Shown: positions 47,457 through 59,156 of the stretch, in pieces | Position numbering within the stretch: the stretch's first letter is position 1 | How the letters are laid out: every line of letters starts with the position of its first letter | DNA from: Rutstroemia sp. NJR-2017a BVV2 | Taxonomy: Eukaryota; Ascomycota; Leotiomycetes; Helotiales; Rutstroemiaceae | DNA length: 64,000 bases | Assembly: GCA_002946415.1 (NCBI GenBank) | Contig: NJPS01000075.1 | Span: forward strand, 62,001 to 126,000 | Direction of reading: 5' to 3' | The notes under the pieces: generated by a model | Seen by the model: only the letters and a program-made list of their open reading frames with translations | Told to the model about the DNA's origin: nothing | Database searches by the model: none | Made by a program: the position numbers and the translations under genes

Positions 47457-47702
47457 TCAGCAAAAGTTTGAAAGAAGGAAGTAAAATGAGGTTAAGATGA
47501 GGTTGTTTGAGTCAAGCCGGATGGGAAGTTGTAAGGTCTCTACATTAATATCGTCAAAGCTATTCATGGAATTGTCAAACAAGCATAAGTTGTACGCCTG
47601 CTGGCTTAGAATGGAAGTTTGGACGGCGTTGCTTGTAGGGACATTAGCATAACTTACTCCGGTTAGGGTTATCGCAAGCGCCCCATAGCGAAAGAAATCC
47701 AT
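47457..47702 (-). CDS. Possible small secreted protein
   Basis: An 81-aa frame from an ATG at 47702. The N-terminus (MDFFRYGALAITLTGVSYAN) looks like a signal peptide with a possible cleavage after SYA. The remainder has only two Cys and no family features, and the C-terminus is hydrophobic, which is unusual for a mature secreted protein. A spliced continuation cannot be excluded. Low confidence. Confidence 0.25.
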   Translation of the reverse strand: MDFFRYGALAITLTGVSYANVPTSNAVQTSILSQQAYNLCLFDNSMNSFDDINVETLQLPIRLDSNNLILTSFYFLLSNFC

Positions 47703-47908
47703 GGTAATTATGAACTGTGCCCTTCTTTATATGAGCCGAAGAAGAAGAGGAGAAACGTGAAAGATCGAAGAAAACGAACAACAACTCTCAAAGTGAGTGG
47801 GACATTTGTGTCAATTTCTTAACTCTCTAACTGTTAGTCTCAATATATAGCACTATGTCCCAGTATCGGCTTCCACGTAGTTCTTGGGAGCGAGACGTAA
47901 CAATTCTA

Positions 47909-50900
47909 TTAATCACCTTTTCTTTTTTCCTCATATTGAACACTAAAAACTAACCGGAGATTACCAGGATTCGAAACAAATTGATCCTTCATTTGCTCGT
48001 CCATACAATCCCCTCGGTCACCCTCAGCGAAACTAAAACTGTACTTTTTAAGGATTTTAGCAATGAGAAATCGCATGTTGTCCAACGCCAGGGCTTTACC
48101 AACGCAGCTATGGAGGCCTGTTCCGAAGGGTGACGCTGCAGAGGGGTTGAGAACCAATTCGGTCTTGGTTGTCCAGCGTTCGGGGATGAACTCTTGTGGG
48201 CGGACGAAGCATTTTGAATCTTTGAAAGGTAGTTGAAATGTCAGTATATGTAACAGCAGAAGCACTTCATATTTGTTAAGGGCTTAGATTTGTGGTCGGA
48301 ATATGATCACGAAAAAAGCAATTTGTGATACTTATGAGCGGACGCGAACTCACCTCTTGCAATACAATACTGCGGAGCCACGATGTTCGTAAATGATGGT
48401 ATGAAGACACCCGCAATAGTAACTCCACCTTTACTAGCTTGTCGAATACCTCCTGTCATTAGAGCTGGATGAAGACGCATCGACTCATCGAGCACGGCGT
48501 TTAAAAAAGGTAGAGTAGCGAGAGTCCTGCTGTCTGTACAATCGACGTCTTTCACTTCTCCGTGAAGAGTTTTGATGTATTGCGGATTCTTTGCAAGCTC
48601 AGTGAACACGGCCAAAAGACTCGTCGCTATTGGGTTACTACCAGTAAAGCCATTGTCAGTAATATGGTGAGTTATATGCAAGAGTGATGAGTTCATTACC
48701 TCCCAGCAACAATGACTAATAAACTGTCTCCGTCCAACCAAGACATGATATTCTCGTTGGATGATTCCACTTTCAAATTCCTTTTCGTCAAATAGTGGGT
48801 AAGATCCGGTTCCAGATGGTTTGAGCCTTCCTTAATCCTCTCCTGCATTTGGCGCTGACACCAGCCTATCATCTCCCACCAATCCTTGATTACATACAAC
48901 CTTGGGAGCTTAAGCCCAATTTGGATCAACCAAGGAGCAGGACTAAATGGACCCATGAGTGAAAGTGCACGTCGTAGCCTAGTAACAATTAGGTGCCAAT
49001 CCCTTTTATCTAGCATACCGAAGGGACGTCCGAACACGAAATCTCCCATGGCATCAAATGCAAACCAGTAGAGGAGACTGCGAGCATCGGACTCCCTAGC
49101 TGCATTGACATCGGCCATGATGCACTCCTCTAGCTTGTCCACATGTCGGAGAATTCGGGATTCGTATTTTTCGAGTGCTGACAATGACATCAGTAAGCAT
49201 ATTTCTGATGAGATATCCATATGTTGCCATCATCATTATCAATTCTTCTTTGACAGAGGTTAAGCTCACCGGGTTTCGAAAATCCGCGATTCCACTGACG
49301 TCGGCGCGCGCCATGAATTGATTTATCCCTTGTAGTTACGAGCGCCAGTGTGGGATAAATTATATCATACCAATCGGATTTGATGCACGTCGAACGGGGT
49401 CCATCAATTGCCATAAAAGCATCTGGGTGAAATACGGTGATCTCATTGGGACCTGTTGCTATAAGTTAGTGCATCGGAGACAGAGACTTTATTACATCGG
49501 GCTCACCTGTTCTAACGAAGTCTCCATACTTTTGATGAAGGCTGTTCAACACCTGGTGATTCTTTGAGTTTCTACATGCCCAAACATGCCAAAGCTTCGT
49601 CATTCGTGCATACCACGGTCCAGGAAATCCCGCTTTGGTAAGGGGATGAAAGAAGACGCGGTATATACCTATACTGGCGTATAGACCGGGCACATAGCCA
49701 TTCGTGATGAGTAGTAAGCGTCTCAGCAGCTCCCCCAAGTCTGTACCTTCACAATAAGTTGTTGAGATTCGGATGTAGAGATAGATTGAAACATGAGTGA
49801 TGACGATAAGTGGGGCTTGGATGTGCCACTCGCCACGGATGAAGATGGACTGATGGACTAAGACGCCAAGAAGAAATCCAATACAAAGAAAAACTCTATC
49901 ATGCATTAAAAAAAACAGTCTCCAGTCCAGATTTGGCATATGGGTGCCAATAACTGGCAAGCAGTAAAGAGTTATAGTCCAGAGACACCAGAGCCTCCAT
50001 GTATGAGCGTCCTCGTGGGGCTTCCTTTGAAGCAAAACTCGCCCTGCAACTAACAAAGCTGGCGTCATAGGAACGATAATCGCCCACATTGAAATTTTCC
50101 AGAAATAGAGACAGGTACAGGTCCAAAATAGTACAAAAATCGCAATCGAATAACGTGAAATGTTTTCCCCCATAACCAAAACTATTGTCTTCCGGCCTCG
50201 TCCTCGATCACCTTCTTGGTCCTTGAGATCTTGAACTTGCATCGTTGTCAGAATAACAGCACTTATGATGGCCACCCAGGTCAGTCCATCTGAGTTGATA
50301 GTTACTAAACCACCAAGGGCAATTCTCAGTGAGGCAGTGTTGAATAGTCCGTAGGCGATAGCAATAATAAGGTCGCGGAAGATCTCGTCTCCTCCGCGCA
50401 CATCATTATATAACCAGACAAGAATCTGAATAAACGCTCCCTCCTTCCATATACCTGCACTGGTTTAGATTAGTTTCTAATAACTGAACATCATAATCAT
50501 TCCTGCTCCCTTCAACTGCTTGAAGAACGCAAACCAAAGTAAACCAGGTTGCAATGGTTCATAAACCACTTACAAATAGTTAAACAACAGTACGATAGGT
50601 ACAGCAGCAAGAACCCCCCTACGGGTCTGCTCTGGAGTAACCTTCCCTGTCGGAATTGGACGCCACGGTTTGTTAGCTAGATCTTCGTGGACAGATTCTG
50701 GGTGTCGTTGATTGGAAAGATCGAAAACCAAGACGTTCAGCCAATTGAATGCCACAACTATGGGAAAACGTCGTAACACGTTAAGAGGATGAGTTACTGA
50801 GTCGTTGCCCAACCTGGAGCCAGCGAAAGCTCCCAGTATGCCAAAAGCTGTATTGGGGACAACGAATGTGAAGAAGTTGCTTTCTGTAAACTCCCAGGCC

Positions 50901-50968
50901 AGGTGGAGAATGAAAAAAGGTGATATGACCCATGAGTACGATATGCTAGATTTCTGAGAATGTTCCAT
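47909..50968 (-). CDS. UbiA prenyltransferase/terpene cyclase - cytochrome P450 fusion
   Basis: Six exons (50968-50574, 50459-49507, 49452-49270, 49177-48700, 48637-48354, 48219-47909) with canonical GT...AG introns sum to exactly 868 codons (867 aa). Residues 1 to about 304 are UbiA-like: motif one FNWLNVLVFDLSNQR with NKPWRPIPTG, WLYNDVRGGDE, and motif two QDLKDQEGDRGRGRKT near 209-222, plus several membrane helices. From about 305 a complete P450 follows: membrane helices, the FIRGEWHIQAP segment, HPLTKAGFPGPW near 410, a divergent I-helix (VIVAGSNPIATS; usual AGxDT), ExxR in DESMRL, FIPERW, and heme loop FGTGLHSCVG with Cys near 803. Exon 2 crosses from UbiA to P450 without a stop, so both halves lie on one polypeptide. 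UbiA relatives in fungi include membrane terpene cyclases paired with separate P450s, so the fusion probably forms and then oxidises a terpene (inferred). Confidence 0.9.
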
Positions 50969-51605
50969 GATAAGACCGCGATGATGAAGGCTTGTTCGAG
51001 AGCATGTTTTCAGTTCTTGTAAACGCACGCTACTTATACTTGCCGGTGACTTAACTCAGAGACCTGTTCTCCGTCTGCTTATCTAAATATAGATCAGGGC
51101 TTTCCGTGGTTCTTCTTCTGCGCCTGCACTTCGTATACCTTTCCTACAATCAAGTCATAGACTAAACTTCAGGACAATGTATTGCATAAGTTACATTCTT
51201 GTTTATTTCATATCTCTACTGTGTAAGGCAACGTTACCTTTTCATTTTGATGTGCAATACGCACCCTGTCAGGATGTGCAATACGCACCTTGTCAGGATG
51301 TGCAATACGTACCCTGTCAGAGTCACTAGGCTCCTTCGGGTGTTACGTCGCGCTCGTTCCCTGCAGGTACTGCTGAGGGATATTTATACAAACTAGGGTA
51401 TGTTTGGTGTATTTGGTCAAATGAAAACCCCCACAACCGTATATGGCGTAAGTTGTGCTCTGTGATTCTACGGGGTGTTATAGACGTTTTCGATAAAAAC
51501 GCAGATACTTCGTGGATTGATGCCTCAGGCGCCAACCCCAAAAGCGTTCTCTTATAGGAGAAAAAAGTGTCCCTTTCTGTAAGCATTAAAAACCACCAAT
51601 TTCGG
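50969..51605. promoter_or_regulatory. Upstream region of the UbiA-P450 gene
   Basis: About 640 bp without a supported gene. A 24-bp tandem repeat at 51249-51320 lies about 280 bp upstream of the start codon. The open frame at 51326-51586 (minus) shows no family features. Confidence 0.4.
51249..51320 (+). repeat. Three 24-bp tandem repeats
   Basis: GATGTGCAATACGCACCCTG followed by TCAG, repeated three times starting at 51249, 51273 and 51297, with one or two substitutions between units. The core GTGCAATACGCAC is a near-palindrome, which would suit a dimeric regulator. It lies in the upstream region of the UbiA-P450 gene. Confidence 0.85.
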
Positions 51606-51770
51606 TGGTGTGGTCTATGGTGGCTCGGGTCTATTTAACCATGCCGAAGCTGAGCAATCTTTCAGCTTCCTTGTAGGGCACTTTCGAGTGCTTGTGTACG
51701 ATGCAAGGGGAAGTGGAACCAGCGACCAAAAGGGTCCATATACATCTGGGACTTATTCTGGCTAATATCA
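51606..51770 (+). pseudogene. Alpha/beta-hydrolase fragment
   Basis: One frame reads VVYGGSGLFNHAEAEQSF followed by 'FRVLVYDARGSGTSD' and 'GPYTSGTYSG', the N-terminal strand and oxyanion segment typical of proline-iminopeptidase-like alpha/beta hydrolases (usual HGGxG is YGGSG here). It ends at a TAA, and neither the nucleophile elbow nor the catalytic Asp/His follows. No start codon is evident. A relic only. Confidence 0.6.
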
Positions 51771-54700
51771 TACGCACACGGCACGCTCGTCAAGTTCAAC
51801 ATAATAATAAATGCTGCTGGTTACCTAAGTAGTGCGCTAAGGACTACGAGTGATCAGCAAAGTTTAAGAAGTACTACTGCGGGACCGGTAGGATATTAGA
51901 TAACTCTCCCGTCTTCGATAACTACCGGTACAAGAAATCGACTAATGCAGACACAGATTACAGGAAGAGTGAACATCGAACTTGAAGATCATAAGATTAC
52001 GGGAGAATATATACGAGTTTACCCAGATGTTTATGGCGTTGTGATAGATAAAAGGAACACGAGGGGATAGGTTGTGGTCACGGGGGGTAGGTTTCCTAAT
52101 CGGTAAGTAAGGACAGGAGAGGGTGCAACTGGCAACCCTTTCCTAGAACTGATGATTCGAGTCAGTCAAACGTATGAAATTCATGGAAAGTCCACTATAC
52201 CATACTATAAGTGAAGCATAGCTTTCAGATAGCGAATAAATATTCTGTCAGAGGCAGCAGCTTTGCTCACCTGTGATAATAAATACATCCTCCCCAGTTT
52301 TACTAGAGCAGAACCGTTCTCGGGACGCAGTTTTCTCAAAGGATGCTTTCGTATGCATCCCCCCTTTGCTTATAAGAGGGGAAGTCTGATTCGCCAAACC
52401 AGGTGATTTACATTCCCGCTTCTCCTCAGAAAGCTTTGCAAATCAGCACCATGGAAAAGGCGAGGTTGAAACACACTTCGCTTAGGCTCTCGTTCCGGCG
52501 AATCAGAGTCACAGATTATTATTGGTCGGTCTGTTTACTCACAAGCGAGACGTGACGGTGCACTTTCTGGAGCTCTTACCTCGGGAACCATCCCGTCAGC
52601 ATGCCTTCCTTTTCTTGGACTTCGAGACAGGAGCCATATCAACATTAGCATCCTGGATACCATAAGTATGAGCTGGAACGGAACGTGATTTCATCATGGC
52701 GAGGCTCCACGACGCACAGATGTCGACTTCTAGCACTGCATCGATAGAGCACTTCGGTCAGGAAAGTTGACCGTTCCACCCATATGGCAGCACTTGTCAA
52801 GTGCGAACCGGAAAGAGAGACTGCGCTTTCTTAAGGGATTTGAGTGAGACGCTGAGGATAGAGCGTACCCGCGAATTTTACGCGTTAAACGGCGTTCAAT
52901 TTCCCCACAAATGGTATCCAACCTCTATAGTCGGCAGTTTACACCCATCTACAAACAGTACTCAGCGTCCTCCAGAAACGGCGTCCAACCTCTAACAGAC
53001 GCCTTCCATTTATCCACACACTGCATCTTTCAGTAGACTTTCGGTTCTCCTCACTTAAGCCGACAATGTAGTCTCATCCATAGCCATCGTTCCTCTCTTC
53101 TCTTCCCCGCTCTCCAACATCTTCACCATCGCATCCCACTATAGGTAGGCATCAATTCAAATTTCGTTGCGACGTACTTGCACCATGAGAACAGCCCTTG
53201 ACTCAGGGACGTGGTCACGAACACTCCTGTGGGCGAGTCTCGGAATTTTGCATGGTTGTTTTTCTGGGAGGGCGATTCATGTAGCTGGAAAGCGTAGTTT
53301 GACTTTGGTTGAGGAGCTGATGTTTCTCCAGTAGTTCTGAGGTGGGGTATTTGACGTCCTCCAGGAGGTTTGTTTTTTCGTTTTTTTTTTTTGTCATGGA
53401 GTTGAGGTTGTGTAGAAGTACTGAGGAGAGAGGTTATAGAGATATCGGAGAAAGTAAATATAACTTAGCGCTAAATACATCAGTAGTATTGAATCAACTC
53501 TGTAGATCGCCAAACTCCAGAAATAAAGTATTTAGGCCCTTTTAAATCGATATAAAATCTATAATACTAATCTGAAGTTATAGTGGAGGTTGATAATTAT
53601 TTGTTGTTGTTATTAAGGAAGAAAAGAGATGAGGCTCTAGTGAAAGCTCAGAATGGTAGGGGCGCTGTATATGCGCGCTAGTGCAGCGAGGCCCGTTTCT
53701 GGCTTGAGTGCGCTCCCGTAACCGAGCTATTAGGACCTGCACGGTTTCTGTAGCTCGGTGAACTTGGTCTTAGGACCTCTCGGAAATAGATATCGTCAAG
53801 TGGCTTATCATGGCGCTTACAGCCATTGCAACCACAAGGCGACAGAAAATGCCATTGCGATCCTCCCCTCAGGCTCCCAAACCAACCGTCACTCTTTTTC
53901 AAATCATGCCGGACTCGAAATCCGATTCGCTTGAATTCGATGAAACATGACTCAAGTACAATGATTCCTTATCAGCTGTTAGAGCACGAGCTAAGGTGAT
54001 AAGGAAATTACAAAGTAGACTATAATCAAGAACTCCTTCTATAATATATCCAGATGGTAGTCCAATAGAGCCAAATGAGAATCGTTAAAGGTAATCCTGT
54101 GGGGCATATGGCAACGAGCTTGGGGATTACAGCCGCCTGGTCCAAACCGCATCAAACTGGTCCATTTCGGGCAGACCATCGATGACTTCACGCCGTTAAG
54201 ATATACCTTTCCCATTCCGGTAATAATATTAAGCTGGCTAACTACTCTCATTACCACAGGTAGCCTCAAATCTCACGCACCATGGTCGTCCATGTAGCCA
54301 TCAAACCCCTCACGAACTGCGATCACGCTGGGTCCACTGCTTCAGAACACCGAACATAGTTTCGCTCGCAACCAATACCAACACAATCCCATTTTATACG
54401 ACCGCTGCCACAAGTGCAAAGTCGACGCAGATCCGATCATGTCAACTGAGTCGCTCTCTGCGACAGAGTAGACATCCAAAAACCAAGTCTTGTACAGGCA
54501 CGTACAGAGGCACAGCGGGTAAATTTAGGCTTAGAAGACGTCGATTTGAAGGTGCTGGATGCTTAACTTAATTGAACTAATGGGCTATCTACAGTGGGAA
54601 GGACTAGCTATATTTATAGGCCTTTCAGGCCTATTGCCTTAGGCTTCTCAAACCTGAAGTCATAGGCTTCGTAAGCCTAATCGATCACTACGACGTTAAG

Positions 54701-56001
54701 TTTAAGGTGGTGGGTATAGGCCCACCTACCCCACCACCTACCCCACTACAGCGGTTCCAACACCAAGCATGGCAGACAACAAACTAGAGATAAGCTCAAC
54801 AACAGCACCATACAAATATCAACCTCCACCACCACTCCAGATTCGTATCGTAGATTTATATCGATTCAAAGAGGCCCAAATACCTTACTTCTAGAGTCTG
54901 GCAATCTGCGGAATTGATTCAATGCCTCTAATGCGTTTAGCGCCAAGTCGAGTTCAAATACTTCTCTTCAAAAGCGGTCGCAATAGGAAGATGACGATGG
55001 TGACATTGGATGGTGGGCTGTCAGAGTGAAAGTGGTTGTCGAGTAATTTGCAACGGAGGTTTTGTACGGCAGAAGTCGAGTGTCGAGTGTCGATGGAGTG
55101 TTGTGTTGGTGGGGTGGAATGCAGTGTAGGTTGTCTGGAGTTTCGAAACCTTCTGACGGGTAAATGAGCAGAAGAGTATCGACGGGTTCGGAGTCTTATA
55201 CACTGCTAGAATAGGCATAGCATCTCTTCGATAGCTGCTATAAGGCTCCGCCCTATCTTAGGCGTAAATGAACGTTATCATCATCGGAGACATCTTTACT
55301 CAGTTGCCCGGCTTCGCTTGACTCGCTAACTATTGTTTACTTCTCTAAGAGAAAAGTTCTTCTATACAGCTGTAGATCACTTTATTTCCGACTAATATTA
55401 TTCAGATTCAACTACGCAATGGTACCGGTGCCGTAGATATAAATGGTCCCATATAGGAAGTTCAGGAAATGTTCCAGGAGAGCGGTCGACGGTGCGGCAT
55501 TCCTCATTTCTGGTAAGCGTGTACTTCGGGGAGGAGAAGAAACATTTAAAACAATGGATTTTCATTGTCATCAACACTGTATGCTTATGAAAAAGCATCC
55601 CCAAGACTTGTAAAGACTGTCAAATAAGCGACACCTTCAAGGAAGCGAAAGTAAACCCCCAAACCCTGCCTTCATCTCGGTCTTGCTCTCTGTCAAGCAG
55701 ATACTCATTGCCACCTTCAGTATCCTTTGTTGGTATTCTTGCAGTTGTACAATTTACTAACACAAAAAATTAGAATAAACAGGTTAAAGAATGATTGTAT
55801 GGTAAATACGTACTTTCCGTTCAGACTCGGCCATTTGGCAGCGCAGCTACTGGATACTCCATAAGAGCAGCAACTATCGCCAGAGGATTTGCCGTTCACC
55901 CTTTTGTGTGTTAAGCGATGAGGCTCGGGAGCAAGAGACGAAACAAACGGAGCGAATGTCTTACTGAAAGATGTAGGTAGGATGATCACTAGCATACGAG
56001 C
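51771..56001. other. Gene-poor interval
   Basis: About 3.8 kb of normal-composition DNA with only short unsupported open frames, followed by the 3' exons of the small secreted-protein gene that probably begin near 55800. Short perfect inverted words are seen at 54610-54690 (TAGGCCTTTCAGGCCTA and AGGCTTCGTAAGCCT). Nothing else was recognised. Confidence 0.45.
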
Positions 56002-56272
56002 CTAAGACCTGCTTACAGAAGCCGCACTTGCAAGAGAAGCCGAATTAGTACCTTCCTGTCCGGAAAAGGTGAGATGGTGAAGATCATCAATGACGTACAT
56101 ATTTACCAGCCGAAATACCTGTTTCACTGAAGCAGTCATTGTCATAGCTACAAGCTCGCTTGAAGAGAGCGGCTGGTGAAGCATCGCTGACGGCGGCCTC
56201 AGGAGCGGGCTCAGCAGCTGGGAGCGAGTAGACGAGTGGAAGGAGGGCGACAAGTGCAAGTTGGAACTTCAT
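55800..56272 (-). CDS. Small cysteine-rich secreted protein with Kex2-like site
   Basis: From ATG 56272 the frame reads MKFQLALVALLPLVYSLPAA, a clear signal peptide. A short Ala/Pro/Glu-rich propeptide follows, ending in LFKR (a Kex2-type dibasic site), and the mature part begins ACSYDNDCFSETG. The first exon ends at a GTAAAT or GTACGT donor near 56105. Later coding pieces on the same strand are 'SCKCGF' near 56030 and KSSGDSCCSYGVSSSCAAKWP near 55820-55890, each bordered by plausible splice sites. The exact exons are not resolved. Small secreted Cys-rich proteins with this layout are often extracellular effectors or antimicrobial-like peptides; no family was recognised. Confidence 0.55.
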
Positions 56273-57230
56273 TTTGGTAACTGATCGAAGTTGGAGTTTG
56301 GTGGTTTGGTTCTTTGGTGTGTTAGGATACAAAGGGGATGATTTCAATGACGAAGAAAGAGGAATTCGAAGGACTTATATATGCAAAACCGGCAGAGGGG
56401 AACTCAGCAGACGACTTGCATTATAGAACGACTGACACTCACTCAACCCCTCATTCCTTCCTTCATTTCTGTGTTATTCGCTTTTTCTTGCTTATTCCAT
56501 GTCCAAAGGATCAAGTCACCTCGACAGTACACTCCGCATCGCCTGAGCACAACCATGATGTCCAGCGCCTTATTTTCCATTTTCACAAATGAGAAGACTT
56601 GAAACAAGCCACCCGATGCTTTGATATTACCCGTTCTATATATATATCGAACTTTCAACTTTTTAAATGTTAAGCTCCTGGAGTCCTGGCTCAACGGTAA
56701 ACGCCCACACCAAACATATTCAGAAATAGCTTTACTTTTCCCTTGTCGTTGGGCCATTTTCGGCTTGCTTAGTTTAGGACCAAGAGCTACCTGGGAAATT
56801 TCCATGTTTGATAACACGGAGGAACAGTTTACAGTACCAGCTAGAGATTGGATTGGTCAGTATAGGTTTACAGGCATGCATACAAGACGACTCACTGCGG
56901 TGAACAAAATTTAGTTGATATGAAGTCTAAATAAAGTACGATACCCCGCTATCAGCCGACAATAGCTTGGCGTAAGCCATGTTCAAGTTGCACCGTCCAC
57001 CGATCGAGTACCTACCGTCTGCCTCGCTTGCTCGCAGAATAAAGTTTTTGAGCCGCGTTGTTGTCCCTTGTACCCTGGAATGGCCACGCGAAAAAGAAAA
57101 TAATGCGGGGAAACATCCGTCACACAAATCCGGCCCACTATGGGGAGTCTGAAATCGTGAAGCCAAATTCCTAATGTAACGTAACATTTAAGGTACTGGT
57201 CTGTTATCCCCATCCAGGAAGGAGGAAAGG

Positions 57231-57588
57231 TGTGAACCCAAAAATGACGCCACTTCTGAGAAGTGACAATTGTGGTCTATATGGCTGGCAGTTTCATACA
57301 ACCACCCGCAGAGCGAGCCGCTCTGCCCATTGATTCGTCTTGTTGCCGAGTGACGTTTGTGTTTATAGCAACCAATGAACAGCAGGAATTGTACACATCG
57401 TGGCAACATTTGTCAGTTTTTGATAGGGAGATATTACAACTCATAAACATGATTCGATGATGGAGATAGGTCTAATGAGCTTTACCATTGAGCCATGAGC
57501 GCGGAATAAGGACTGATAACTGTGAATCCAAAAGTGACGCCAATTCTGGGAAGTGACAATTGTGGTCTATATAGCTGGCAGTTTCACA
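57231..57588 (+). repeat. Direct repeat pair, about 66 bp each
   Basis: Copies at about 57231-57298 and 57521-57588 share GAAGTGACAATTGTGGTCTA, then TAT and GGCTGGCAGTTTCA, and begin with TGTGAAYCCAAAARTGACGCC. They differ at only a few bases. They are 290 bp apart in the same orientation and may be the ends of a small element or a duplicated segment. Confidence 0.75.
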
Positions 57589-58935
57589 AAAGGTTTTCTA
57601 TCTCAACAGAAACGAAACGAAAGAGTAGAGTCCGAAGCGTTACCCTCACAATAAGAGAATATAATCTATGGCTTTATGGGCTTGTTTGTTCAAACACCAA
57701 GCTAAGACAGATCACTCGAAGTACGTTTCGATGCAGATACCTTCATGGAAGCAAGTAATCCCGACTTCGCCGATGGATGGGATATTTCAGTTATGTCCAC
57801 CTTGACGCCTCTGCAGCCAAGGTGCGGCTGAGAGGAAGAAAGAACGGTCAAATTCCCCTCTCTTCCCATTCCGGAGACTTGTTTCCTGTTTGATCAGACG
57901 AACAGTACTAGCTTGGACTCTCCTTCCACATCTCTTCTGCGCAGTAATGTCTTGGCGAAGGGTGATACTTTCGTTGAGAAGCTGTGACGGGCAACATTCT
58001 TTTACTTCAATATATGAAGTGATTTTTAAAACATCAATTCTTTTCCCCGCGAACACACTTAGCCTAGTTCGTAAAGTCAAGAGTCTATTTTGGATGTCAA
58101 ACTGTCAAAACTCCACTTGCACGTATCTGAAATCTAGATCAGAAGTCGATGCATGTGTTGTACCACAGTCCGATAATTTGCATGAGACCTAGGGATGACC
58201 CGGAAGGATGGTTTAGATATTTCTTTTGTTTACACTACTGTCCAGCCTTCATATATAGTAGAGGGTGAAGAAGTTCTGAATGCGTCGAGGTGCAGAAGTT
58301 ACAGGAATCGAGAGCGGATTCTCTTGTCCCCGTGGCTTAAGTATTCGTTTTTTTATACCACTGTCCCGCCTTCATACACCTCTTGTCTCCTTGGTTCCAG
58401 TTCTTAGTATACCCACTCTCGGTTTTACACGCAGAAGCTGAAAAGCCTCGATTCTTAGAAATACGTAATATACGTTTTATTGGATAGAATGTAATACACT
58501 TCGGTCCCGTCCATTATACATTCAGCGGCGAATAACAAATAGCTAACGGCGCTAGGGGCACGGGTCATTAAATTCCGAAAAGGATCCTGGAGGAGGCGGA
58601 GGAGAACTCCCCTCGAAAAGGCGTTCAAATGATAAGCCGGAATCGTATTCGTCCGTAGTAATCGACTGTAGATACTTTTACTAAGTCTCCATATCTTCCT
58701 ATTATCCCCGTTCGAGTTTTATAAGCTAATGATTTGTTGGCCTTTGTTTTTGATGCTTGAACCATCCTGTCTAAGCTTCGGACGGACAAATCATTTCTCA
58801 AGAAGTACCTTCATATGATTAACGCGTCCTAGACGGCGGCCTGTGAATATGGGCTCGTAGAACCAATCCCGCACTTCCTGTTCTCCTGTAGGAGATGGGC
58901 ATAGCAAAGAACGAGATTAAGACAGCAGCAAGGAG

Positions 58936-59156
58936 TAGGCTGCGCACAATACCCGACAACCCGACGGGTGACCCGACCCATGGGTGACCCGCGGCTCGGG
59001 TTATTTAGCTAGTAACCTAACCCGAAACCCGATAGGGTCTATATACTTTAAATAATCTTATATAATTGGTTGTTTAGATGAGAACTACCCCACTTTTTTC
59101 CAACCCATGGGTCGGGTTACCCACGGGTGACCCGCGGGTACCCGATGCGCAGCCTA
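58936..59156. mobile_element. hAT-type MITE, 221 bp, with 8-bp target duplication
   Basis: Terminal inverted repeats TAGGCTGCGCA at 58936-58946 and its complement at 59146-59156, flanked by the identical 8-bp duplication GCAAGGAG (58928-58935 and 59157-59164). Subterminal regions are full of GGGTGACCCG/CCCGACGGG palindromic motifs, and the centre is AT-rich. The interior is unrelated to the 490-bp MITE at 35421, but the terminal repeat is the same. This suggests mobilisation by the same hAT transposase, which is not in this window. Confidence 0.9.

Noticed and set aside
49899..50126. Separate P450 start codon inside the UbiA-P450 gene (internal Met near 49929 and 49896)
   Set aside because: There is no stop codon between the UbiA part and the P450 part in the same frame, and the exon sum is an exact codon number, so a single fused product is the simpler reading; kept as the main refutation test.
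54285..54570. Possible antibiotic-monooxygenase-like remnant (MVVHVAIKPL..., then EAQRVNLGLEDVDLKVLDA)
   Set aside because: The two pieces are separated by stops, the motif content is too weak, and no family residue can be checked by eye.
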